In this document: positions 1 to 5,179 of the stretch, in pieces
How positions within the stretch are numbered: the stretch's first letter is position 1
Layout: every line of letters begins with the position of its first letter
NCBI GenBank assembly: GCA_018263365.1
Contig: JAANXI010000085.1
Location: forward strand, 1 to 5,999
Source of the DNA: Fidelibacterota bacterium
GTDB lineage: Bacteria > Fidelibacterota > JAANXI01
Reading direction: 5' to 3'
Length of the DNA: 5,999 bases
Program-made: the position numbers and the translations under genes
The notes under the pieces: model-generated
What the model was told of the DNA's origin: nothing
What the model saw: the letters and a program-made list of their open reading frames with translations, nothing else
Database searches by the model: none

Positions 1-28
1 CTTTTCTGGATTTGTACAGCCGTTTCAT
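1..28 (-). CDS. Probable PspC-domain protein, N-terminal fragment cut by the window edge
   Basis: Only the first nine codons are visible, reading MKRLYKSRK. That matches the usual opening of small PspC-domain membrane proteins, whose first residues are typically K-R-L-Y-R/K-S-R followed by a helical membrane segment. The start is well supported. The ATG at 28-26 overlaps the pcm stop codon in an ATGA arrangement, and a GAAGGAG ribosome-binding sequence at 43-37 sits 8 nt upstream, inside the end of pcm. This suggests translational coupling with pcm as the last visible gene of the operon. PspC family proteins are inner-membrane proteins linked to phage-shock or envelope stress in enterobacteria, and many stand-alone versions are uncharacterised. 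The family call rests on nine residues, so the existence of a gene is more certain than its identity. Confidence 0.55.
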
Positions 29-681
29 TTTGTACACTCCTTCGTTGACACTTTTCCACTTTTCATGGGGACAAACCGAACCGGCGTCCCCGCAGACTCG
101 TTCAATGTATCACCGGATTTCTCTAAAATCACTAGTTGTTGCCGGAGTTCTCCGACTGGTGCTATGAATCGGCCCCCGTCGGAAAGTTGTTCCTTTAATT
201 GTTGCGGGATTTCACTCGGCGCGGCGCCGAGGATAATGACATCAAACGGGGCCTTGTCCGGCCACCCCTCAAAGCCATCGCCGCATTTGACTTCCACGTT
301 ATCGTAGCCGAGACTTTTGAGTGTTTCACGGGCGCGTTCTGCCAGCGGCTGAATGCGCTCTATGCCGTACACTTGTTTGCATAACCGGCTCAGAATCGCC
401 GCGCCATAGCCGGAACCTGTGCCGACATCCAGGGCAATATCAGCGGGGTGTATAACCACCTCCTCGATCATGTGCGCGACAACATACGGCTGGCTAATCG
501 TCTGATCGTATCCAATAGGAATAGGATTGTCCGTGTACGCCGAATCCTGATATTTGTCCGGAACAAATTCATGGCGGGGCACTTTTGCAAACGCTTCGAG
601 GACGCGCTCATCGGAAATTCCCCGGCGCTTGAGCTGCAACCGGACCATGTTCTCCCGTTCCTGAATAAGTGATGCTGGCAT
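25..681 (-). CDS. pcm: Protein-L-isoaspartate O-methyltransferase
   Basis: Pcm transfers a methyl group from S-adenosylmethionine to the free carboxyl of L-isoaspartyl residues in aged proteins, starting their conversion back to aspartate in the cytosol. Visible landmarks (numbering from the ATG at 681) are the family motif TISQP at 61-65, the SAM-binding motif DVGTGSGYGAA at 85-95, the acidic ribose-binding segment IERI at 107-110, GDG at 134-136, and motif II FDVIILGAAP at 146-155. The C-terminal VRFVPM is also typical. At 218 residues it has the normal family length. The start is uncertain. The ATG at 681 has no clear ribosome-binding site, while Met12 (ATG at 648-646) is preceded by AGGAACGGGAG and begins MVRLQLKRRGI, a common Pcm opening. 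The real protein may therefore be 207 residues. It follows nfi by 32-65 bp and overlaps the next gene by ATGA, so it is probably in the same operon. Confidence 0.95.
   Translation of the reverse strand: MPASLIQERENMVRLQLKRRGISDERVLEAFAKVPRHEFVPDKYQDSAYTDNPIPIGYDQTISQPYVVAHMIEEVVIHPADIALDVGTGSGYGAAILSRLCKQVYGIERIQPLAERARETLKSLGYDNVEVKCGDGFEGWPDKAPFDVIILGAAPSEIPQQLKEQLSDGGRFIAPVGELRQQLVILEKSGDTLNESAGTPVRFVPMKSGKVSTKECTK
37..43 (-). promoter_or_regulatory. Strong Shine-Dalgarno of the edge gene, embedded in pcm
   Basis: On the minus strand the bases read GAAGGAG, followed by 8 nt and then the ATG at 28-26. It lies within the last codons of pcm. A near-perfect ribosome-binding site in this place is the best evidence that a real gene begins at the ATGA overlap and continues past the window. 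Confidence 0.75.
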
Positions 682-713
682 ACGTTACAATATAAGCGAT
701 TCCGGCGAATTTT

Positions 714-1412
714 CTACTGTCTAAATTCACTGATCAGCCGTTTAGTTTCTTTGTCAGCCAGTCGGGTTGGTTCCGGCATTTTATATTTGGTGGTGGTTCG
801 CAACGTCCATTCCACCGCGGCAGAAAAATCGGCTTTATGCCCGGGAGAAACGTATAAGGGTTTTACTCTGGTCCGCGTTCGCACCACATGGCCGATCTGG
901 GTCTTTTTATCCCAGAGAGGGACGTGATCTCCCTTTTCAAGTCCCACTTCTTCGGCTTTGCCTGTCAGCCGTGATTTTGCACAGCCGATAGCGGACACGT
1001 TCCAACGCCAGCCGAGATGCGCCGCCAGCCCGCATCGCCGGGGATGAGCAATTCCGGCTCCGTCAAACATCAACAAGTCCGGTGTGTCTTCAATTTGCTC
1101 CCATACGGTTTCGAGCGCTGGTCCCTCTCGAAATGTAAGCAGTCCGGGAATATACGGATAGGTGATTTTCATCGATGCCGTGTAGGTATCGAGATGATGT
1201 AATTCGACTGAATTATCGGTTTGGGATACTTCAAACAGACAAATGACCGCAAAGGCCCGGTTCCAGCGCTGGATATAGGACACATCCGCGCCTCCTATCA
1301 TCCGGACAGACGGATTATTCCATTTGATCCGAACCTCTTTTTTAATCTCCTGCTGTAAATGGATAGCCTCAGCAGGATTCAGGTCCCAGGGATGATCGCG
1401 GGCGACACTCAC
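714..1412 (-). CDS. nfi: Endonuclease V (deoxyinosine 3' endonuclease)
   Basis: Endonuclease V cuts the second phosphodiester bond 3' of deoxyinosine, initiating repair of deaminated adenine; some homologues also act on inosine in RNA. All hallmark residues are visible: metal ligand Asp43 in GGADVSY, the strand-separating wedge PYIPG at 86-90, Glu96 in FREGP, Asp117 in FDGAG, the catalytic Lys146 in AKSRL, SPGH at 189-192 and PEPTRLAD at 213-220. The 232-residue length and the early WDL match the Thermotoga-type enzyme. The start codon is GTG at 1412-1410, overlapping the stop of the upstream ABC ATPase gene as GTGA. No Shine-Dalgarno is apparent before it (the preceding bases are GCTTACGCGCTTT), so translation probably depends on coupling. 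No in-frame ATG lies before the conserved WDL, which supports GTG. The protein appears intact and active. Confidence 0.96.
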   Translation of the reverse strand: MSVARDHPWDLNPAEAIHLQQEIKKEVRIKWNNPSVRMIGGADVSYIQRWNRAFAVICLFEVSQTDNSVELHHLDTYTASMKITYPYIPGLLTFREGPALETVWEQIEDTPDLLMFDGAGIAHPRRCGLAAHLGWRWNVSAIGCAKSRLTGKAEEVGLEKGDHVPLWDKKTQIGHVVRTRTRVKPLYVSPGHKADFSAAVEWTLRTTTKYKMPEPTRLADKETKRLISEFRQ

Positions 1413-2119
1413 AAAGCGCGTAAGCCGGAACCATTGCCGGACTGTACCTGATGCTCGCCCGTGCGAATCCGGACAATTTTTCCGTACCGTAAACTGATAG
1501 AGATATTCACTAACCGCTGGATTAAATCTTTGGATTTTGTCGCCATGATGATAGTGACACCGCGATCATTATTGAGCATTTTTGCGTACTCCACAAACAG
1601 ATTATACTGTACCCCATCGAGATGGGTCGTCGGTTCATCGAGTAATAATACTTCAGGATGTGGCGCCAAAGTCCGCATAAATGCCACGACTTTCTGTTGT
1701 CCCCTGGAAAGTTTGCGGACAGGAGCATTTGCAAGGTCAGAGAATTGGAACTCATGGAGCAGATTATCGACCCGCGCCTCGATCTCCCCGGCTTCCTCCC
1801 CCCGTAATTCGAGCCCCAAGGCGATATTTTCGAAGACGGTGCCGGAAAAGAGATACGGTTCCTGGGATAGATACCCCAGCCTGCGGCGAAGTTTGACGGG
1901 GTTCTTTTCCGCCTTCGCTTCCTCGCCAAAAACCGTTATCGTCCCCTCCCGCACCGGTTGCAGAAGCGCAAGAATCCGGAGCAGTGTGGATTTGCCTGCC
2001 CCGCAGTCACCGATCAGGGCGTAGACCGGGCCATCCTGGAAAAAGAGCTGATCGATATCTATGGAAAACCGTTTATGCACCTGATGATGAATGTCGGTGA
2101 TTTCCAGCAGATTGCTCAT
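1409..2119 (-). CDS. ABC transporter ATP-binding protein, TupC-like (tungstate type), with divergent motifs
   Basis: This is the cytoplasmic ATPase partner of the permease encoded just upstream, joined to it by an ATGA overlap at 2119-2116. Visible motifs are Walker A GDCGAGKST at 37-45, Q-loop Gln86 in YLSQEPYLFSG, signature LSRGQ at 137-141, Walker B VLLLDEPT at 157-164 with catalytic Glu162, and D-loop HLD at 166-168. The run FSGTVFENIALGLELRG and the overall layout resemble TupC-type tungstate ATPases. Two positions are odd. The second glycine-rich signature residue is Arg (LSRGQ rather than LSGGQ). The H-loop, where MVTHD is usual, reads MATKSKD, so Lys195 replaces the switch histidine (codon AAA at 1537-1535). 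The 236-residue length is normal. Nfi follows with a GTGA overlap. The substrate assignment (tungstate, possibly molybdate) is inferred from family resemblance and is less certain than the ABC identity. Confidence 0.88.
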   Translation of the reverse strand: MSNLLEITDIHHQVHKRFSIDIDQLFFQDGPVYALIGDCGAGKSTLLRILALLQPVREGTITVFGEEAKAEKNPVKLRRRLGYLSQEPYLFSGTVFENIALGLELRGEEAGEIEARVDNLLHEFQFSDLANAPVRKLSRGQQKVVAFMRTLAPHPEVLLLDEPTTHLDGVQYNLFVEYAKMLNNDRGVTIIMATKSKDLIQRLVNISISLRYGKIVRIRTGEHQVQSGNGSGLRAL

Positions 2120-2763
2120 GAAAGTTGACCCCGCCGGAACTGGAAAACGTGGATGCCCAGATAAACCAAACTGCCGATGATAAAGAGGCCGATCGCCACG
2201 GCAAGATGGGCTGAAGCGGTTGGCAGATCAAACACTGGTTTAGAGGGAAATCCCTGGTGGAAAATAAAACTGATCACCAGAAAAAATGCCGCAATTTCCG
2301 TAAATATCCGCGCAATTCCGACAGCCAGCGCCCCGTAGACTGTCGCACTGCGATCACGAATTACGGCGAAGTGCATCTGCCATCTGGTGGCGCCTAACCC
2401 GTACAGGTCTTCATCGGCCTGGGGATTTCTGTCTATTAAACTGTTTGCGATTAACCCCGTAAACAGCGGGATCAACAGAAGCGACGACCAGACAATGAAT
2501 CCGAGCGGCTGCATAAACGACTGATGGGCAGCATAATAGAGGGAGGCTCCGATGCCTATCGCCGGGATAAATAACCAAATATGGACTAGCGCAAGTATAA
2601 TCCGACGCCCGGGAAAAGACTCAAAACCTATCAGGGTCCCCAAAGGAATGCTTATAATCAGCGCAATGATAATTGCGTAGCCCGCAACCTCCATTGCGTT
2701 CGCCAGATTCAGCCAGACCAACTTATCCGCGGTGAAAAGCTGTATCACTGCATCCAGAAACAT
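2116..2763 (-). CDS. ABC transporter permease, TupB-like (tungstate type)
   Basis: This is an inner-membrane permease subunit with about five hydrophobic segments, near residues 25-48, 55-77, 88-108, 141-168 and 185-208. A cytoplasmic EAA-type coupling loop is visible at 118-137, with EDLYGLGATRWQ followed by VIRDR. The LGATRWQ wording is typical of TupB/ModB-like permeases. The segment after it, RIFTEIAAFFLVI, sits where tungstate permeases usually have GRAISEVGAA-MMVGGN, so the match is recognisable but diverged. The length of 215 residues fits the family. The start ATG at 2763 is fixed by an in-frame TGA three codons upstream, but its ribosome-binding site is weak (GATGAG). No binding-protein gene flanks it: the upstream neighbour is a glutamine amidotransferase. 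It is the first gene of the coupled set permease-ATPase-nfi. Tungstate or another oxyanion is the likeliest substrate, by family inference only. Confidence 0.85.
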   Translation of the reverse strand: MFLDAVIQLFTADKLVWLNLANAMEVAGYAIIIALIISIPLGTLIGFESFPGRRIILALVHIWLFIPAIGIGASLYYAAHQSFMQPLGFIVWSSLLLIPLFTGLIANSLIDRNPQADEDLYGLGATRWQMHFAVIRDRSATVYGALAVGIARIFTEIAAFFLVISFIFHQGFPSKPVFDLPTASAHLAVAIGLFIIGSLVYLGIHVFQFRRGQLS

Positions 2764-2792
2764 ACTGTGATCTCATCTAAATTGTTGATCAA
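2745..2792 (-). other. Possible short upstream ORF overlapping the permease start
   Basis: A good ribosome-binding sequence GAAGGA (2804-2799) is followed after 6 nt by a TTG codon (2792-2790) that opens a 15-codon frame ending in TGA at 2747-2745. This frame overlaps the permease ATG by 19 nt in a different frame. The permease itself has only a weak Shine-Dalgarno, so a leader peptide coupled to its translation is possible. A TTG start on so short a frame could easily be chance. Confidence 0.2.
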
Positions 2793-2840
2793 TGTGATTC
2801 CTTCGTTTGTACCGAACCGGCAGGTAAGTTAATCTTGAAA

Positions 2841-2869
2841 ATATTAGGGGTACTCAAAGATAAAATCAA
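2841..2869 (-). promoter_or_regulatory. Candidate promoter for the permease-ATPase-nfi-pcm operon
   Basis: On the minus strand TTGATT (2869-2864) and TAATAT (2846-2841) are separated by 17 bp, matching the sigma-70 consensus at 4/6 positions each. They lie in the 155-bp gap between the amidotransferase stop and the permease start. A transcript from here would have a leader of roughly 70 nt. The spacing and location are good but the hexamers are only moderate. Confidence 0.35.
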
Positions 2870-2918
2870 GAATATTCATTCCCGATTTCGCCCCCCTGTT
2901 CTCCCGGCTAACATCTAT

Positions 2919-3653
2919 TCATTTTGCCATCCGAATGATCTCAGCAAAGTTGCGGAAAATCTGATCGCCAGTATCGGATTCCTCCACATTCCCGGCAATC
3001 GCCTGGTATTCTTGTTCCGACAATTCCCCCCTGTTCAGTAATTTTTTCCCATAGATGTCTATGTAGACGTGCATGATATCGGCTGTGATTTCCGGATGAA
3101 ATTGCACAGAATATATGTGTTCAGTATAGGCCAGCGCCTGATAGGAATTATGCTCATTTTCCGCCAATGCGCGAATACCCGAGCCGTCCGGCACATCCCA
3201 GATCACATCTTCGTGGGTTTCCTGCACCTTAAATCGCTCAGGGATATCGCGAAACAGCGGAGATTGTTGTCCGGCGCCAGTCTGTCTCAATTCGATCGTT
3301 CCCAGTTCCCGCGCAACCGGATGCCGCTCTACTTCGCATCCCGCAGCGGCGGCGAGCACCTGATGACCGAAACAGACCCCAAGCGTCGGGAAATCCATTG
3401 CCAGTATATCCCGTAAATGTTCAATAGTGTCGGCAACCCACAGCTCGGGATCTTTTGCCACCGACGCCGGCGATCCAGTGATAATAATACCGTCGATTTC
3501 GCCTAAATCAGGACGATCGCCGCGGGTCACATCAATGGTGATCGTCTCAAATCCGAGCGGATTCATTCCCCTGGCAAACCAGTCCTCGAAATCACCAAAC
3601 CGACAACTGATATCCGTATAAGTGCTTCCTGTTAAGTAAATTGCTATTTTCAT
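2919..3653 (-). CDS. Class I glutamine amidotransferase (GMP synthase-type GATase domain protein)
   Basis: This is a stand-alone class I amidotransferase of the kind that hydrolyses glutamine and passes ammonia to an acceptor; its partner or substrate cannot be told from sequence. The nucleophile elbow is GVCFGHQ with Cys94, and the other triad residues are His186 and Glu188 in QFHPEI. The oxyanion-side motif IIITGSP at 56-62 is also present, as is the N-terminal GDFEDWFARG characteristic of GMP-synthase-like single-domain GATases. No ATP-pyrophosphatase or synthetase domain follows, so this is not a full GuaA. The roughly 55 residues after the HPE motif form a charged, probably helical tail. 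The ATG at 3653 lies 21 bp after the nth stop with only a weak GAAAG-like ribosome-binding sequence, so it is probably co-transcribed with nth. Related stand-alone proteins are often annotated only as GMP synthase-like or as putative peptidase or gamma-glutamyl-cleaving enzymes. Confidence 0.88.
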   Translation of the reverse strand: MKIAIYLTGSTYTDISCRFGDFEDWFARGMNPLGFETITIDVTRGDRPDLGEIDGIIITGSPASVAKDPELWVADTIEHLRDILAMDFPTLGVCFGHQVLAAAAGCEVERHPVARELGTIELRQTGAGQQSPLFRDIPERFKVQETHEDVIWDVPDGSGIRALAENEHNSYQALAYTEHIYSVQFHPEITADIMHVYIDIYGKKLLNRGELSEQEYQAIAGNVEESDTGDQIFRNFAEIIRMAK

Positions 3654-3674
3654 TTAAAGCAGAACTTTCACTAA

Positions 3675-4352
3675 TTAATTTCCATTATTTATCGAATTCT
3701 GTCCGTAGTCGCATTTCGTGAGTAAAACGCATTCACTGCATTGCGGATTCTTTGACTTACAAATGGTACGCCCATGATGAATCACATTCAGATGGAATGT
3801 TCGCGCTTTGCCATCGGGGATGTATTCCTCCATCGTCCAAAAGGTCTTCTTGGGAGCGGATTTTTCCGGGACAAATCCCAGCCGCTGGCAAATCCTGTTG
3901 ACATGGGTATCCACCGGAAAGACATTCTGATGGCAAGAGAAACAGAGGACGATGGAGATGGTTTTGACTCCGATTCCCTTGATGCCGGTAAATTCATCGA
4001 TGATATCATACGGATCTTCTCCGCAAATCCACTCCAGGTCGAAACTGCCGTTATTTGTGCGGACGTATTCGAGGACGCGTTTAATTCGCTGACTTTTTTG
4101 ATTGGCCAGTCCGCCGCTCCGAATTGCCCCGGCAACCGCTTCTGGCTTCGCGGCATATACGTCTTCCCATGTGGGAAAGTGCTCTCTGAGCGATTTATAT
4201 GCTCGCCTGCTGTTCACATCAGAGGTATTCTGTGACAAAATCGTCGAAATCAGATTATCCATTGGTTTCGGACGGGTATTCTGTTCAGGCTCGCCGTACA
4301 CTGATTCCAATTGAGCAACCGTCCAATCAACATTTTGCTGTGTCATTTTCAT
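3675..4352 (-). CDS. nth: Endonuclease III family DNA glycosylase/AP lyase with iron-sulfur cluster
   Basis: This is a base-excision repair enzyme of the HhH-GPD superfamily that removes oxidised pyrimidines and cleaves the abasic site. Numbering from the furthest upstream in-frame start (TTG at 4367), it shows LISTILSQNTSD at 39-50, the helix-hairpin-helix FTGIKGIGVKT at 126-136 with the Schiff-base Lys135, and the catalytic Asp153 in VDTHV. The cluster ligands are Cys203, Cys210, Cys213 and Cys219 in the classic C-x6-C-x2-C-x5-C spacing. Presence of both Lys and Asp argues for a bifunctional Nth rather than MutY. I place the start at the ATG at 4352-4350 (Met6), or at Met8 (4346). The upstream TTG would sit inside the terminator T-run. 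None of these starts has a visible Shine-Dalgarno. The 225-residue product is slightly longer than E. coli Nth. A terminator immediately precedes it and the amidotransferase follows. Confidence 0.93.
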   Translation of the reverse strand: MKMTQQNVDWTVAQLESVYGEPEQNTRPKPMDNLISTILSQNTSDVNSRRAYKSLREHFPTWEDVYAAKPEAVAGAIRSGGLANQKSQRIKRVLEYVRTNNGSFDLEWICGEDPYDIIDEFTGIKGIGVKTISIVLCFSCHQNVFPVDTHVNRICQRLGFVPEKSAPKKTFWTMEEYIPDGKARTFHLNVIHHGRTICKSKNPQCSECVLLTKCDYGQNSINNGN

Positions 4353-4365
4353 TGCAATAGTATGC

Positions 4366-4410
4366 AAAAATGCGGAAGCAATTCTCGCTGGAACGAGAAC
4401 TACTTCCGCA
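4366..4410 (-). terminator. Intrinsic terminator after trxA, directly before nth
   Basis: On the minus strand TGCGGAAG (4410-4403) pairs perfectly with CTTCCGCA (4378-4371). Inside this stem CGAGAA and TTCTCG form a second 6-bp stem around a 6-nt loop, separated by a small internal mismatch. A TTTTT run (4370-4366) follows at once. This is a textbook rho-independent terminator about 25 bp beyond the trxA stop. It ends 13 nt before the most likely nth start codon, so it could also act as an attenuator for nth. Confidence 0.9.
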
Positions 4411-4434
4411 GTATCATTGGTTCCGTAGAGTGAT

Positions 4435-4761
4435 TTAAATAACCGAATCGAGTTTCTTTGTCAGCTGGGCTTTCGGCACCGTACCGACGATCTGTTCCGC
4501 CACTTCCCCGTTCTTGAAAATCAGCAGCGTTGGAATGCTGCGGATACCATAATTCACCGCCGTCTGCTGGTTGTTATCCACATCCAGATTGCCGACCTTG
4601 GCTTTTCCCTGGTATTCGTCAGCGATCTCTTCAACGGCCGGGGCGATGGCTTTACACGGCGCGCACCAATCCGCCCAGAAATCCACTAACACGGGGACAT
4701 CCGACTCTTTGACTTCGTGATCAAAATTATCGTCTGTCAGTTCAATGGTGTTTTTTCCCAT
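4435..4761 (-). CDS. trxA: Thioredoxin
   Basis: A cytosolic thiol-disulfide reductase of standard length (108 residues), with no signal peptide. The active site is WCAPCK with Cys33 and Cys36. Ala replaces the more common Gly of WCGPCK, a variant found in many bacterial thioredoxins. The buried Asp27 in VDFWA, the cis-proline Pro77 in RSIPTLLIF and the C-terminal glycine in IVGTVPK are all present, so the enzyme should be functional. The start is supported by GGGAGG at 4777-4772, about 9 nt upstream of the ATG. It follows the ArsR-type regulator after 17 bp and is closed by a strong terminator, so arsR and trxA form a two-gene unit. This suggests that thioredoxin expression responds to whatever the ArsR protein senses. 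Confidence 0.96.
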   Translation of the reverse strand: MGKNTIELTDDNFDHEVKESDVPVLVDFWADWCAPCKAIAPAVEEIADEYQGKAKVGNLDVDNNQQTAVNYGIRSIPTLLIFKNGEVAEQIVGTVPKAQLTKKLDSVI

Positions 4762-4770
4762 AAGGTATTT

Positions 4771-4777
4771 CCTCCCT
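4771..4777 (-). promoter_or_regulatory. Shine-Dalgarno of trxA
   Basis: The minus strand reads AGGGAGG-type sequence just after the arsR stop, followed by AAATACCTT and the trxA ATG. It contrasts with the absence of any such site before arsR and nth, so trxA may be translated more strongly than its neighbours. Confidence 0.7.
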
Positions 4778-4778
4778 G

Positions 4779-5075
4779 CTATTGGGTCTTGAATTGATGA
4801 ATTCCGTATTCTTCATAGATACAATTGACAATGCGATCCGCCAGCGCATGGTTCAATGAATAGCAGACCAGGTTCCCATCGCGATTCGTCTCCACCATGC
4901 CCAGGTCCCGCAATATGGTCAGATGTTGGCTCACACACGACTGGCTCGCTCCGGTGATTTCTTCGAGCGACTTCACACAGACCTCACCGTCCCGTATCGC
5001 GTCGACGATCTTTAATCGGATCGGATGGGCCAGCGCTTTGAGTATATCTGCCTCTTTATTGTAATCTATGGTCAT
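4779..5075 (-). CDS. ArsR/SmtB-family winged-helix transcriptional regulator
   Basis: A 98-residue DNA-binding repressor of the ArsR/SmtB type. The opening KALAHPIRLKIVDAI, the recognition helix region QSCVSQHLTILRDLGMV at 45-61 and the beta-wing TNRDGNLVCYSL are typical. Cysteines lie at 33 (in GEVCVKSL, the place of the first Cys of the ELCVCDL arsenic/metal motif), 47 (recognition helix), 71 (wing) and 85 (last helix). The second Cys of ELCVCDL is Lys here, so a classical arsenic site is unlikely. A pair in helix 2 and the last helix recalls persulfide/redox-sensing SqrR/BigR-type members, although the spacing cannot be verified here. The ATG at 5075 has no ribosome-binding site and lies only about 10 nt after a TATACT hexamer, so the mRNA may be nearly leaderless. 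It is followed by trxA, which suggests that it controls its own operon in response to thiol stress. Confidence 0.92.
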   Translation of the reverse strand: MTIDYNKEADILKALAHPIRLKIVDAIRDGEVCVKSLEEITGASQSCVSQHLTILRDLGMVETNRDGNLVCYSLNHALADRIVNCIYEEYGIHQFKTQ

Positions 5076-5085
5076 ACTGTTTATA

Positions 5086-5115
5086 AGTATATTCGCATTT
5101 CCTAATATTTTTGAA
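5086..5115 (-). promoter_or_regulatory. Candidate arsR-trxA promoter
   Basis: On the minus strand TTCAAA (5115-5110) and TATACT (5091-5086) are 18 bp apart, matching sigma-70 consensus at 4/6 and 5/6. The predicted transcription start falls within a few bases of the arsR ATG, which agrees with the missing Shine-Dalgarno there. Confidence 0.4.
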
Positions 5116-5122
5116 GTTAATT

Positions 5123-5145
5123 ACAAGACACTCTTGTTACAAGAG
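5123..5145. promoter_or_regulatory. Candidate operator: three alternating half-sites before arsR-trxA
   Basis: The plus strand holds ACAAGA (5123-5128), TCTTGT (5132-5137) and ACAAGA (5139-5144), in alternating orientation. The last two sit in a perfect 15-bp palindrome, CTCTTGT-T-ACAAGAG (5131-5145). This is symmetry expected of a dimeric regulator site and it lies about 50 bp upstream of an ArsR-type gene. It lacks a following T-run, so it is not an intrinsic terminator. Autoregulation by the ArsR protein is inferred. Confidence 0.5.
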
Positions 5146-5179
5146 ATAAAAGCAGCCTGTATAAAGCTGTTATGTTAAC

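Noticed and set aside
1461..2024. Plus-strand open frame of 187 codons antisense to the ABC ATPase gene
   Set aside because: The opposite strand carries a full set of ABC motifs, and the antisense product is rich in Arg, Ser and Pro with no recognisable domain or ribosome-binding site.
2784..2796. TTGATCAA palindrome in the permease leader as an operator
   Set aside because: Only 8 bp with no extension of symmetry in the flanks; expected often by chance in AT-rich DNA.
2835..3041. Plus-strand 68-codon frame across the permease leader and the amidotransferase end
   Set aside because: About half is antisense to amidotransferase coding sequence and the rest overlaps the likely promoter region; no ribosome-binding site or family features.
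3774..4235. Plus-strand open frame of 153 codons antisense to nth
   Set aside because: It lies wholly within nth, whose catalytic and cluster residues are intact; the antisense translation has no domain-like pattern.
5131..5145. CTCTTGT-T-ACAAGAG palindrome as a terminator of the unrecognised gene
   Set aside because: On the minus strand it is followed by TGTCTTGTAATT, not a T-run, and the loop would be too tight; an operator fits better.
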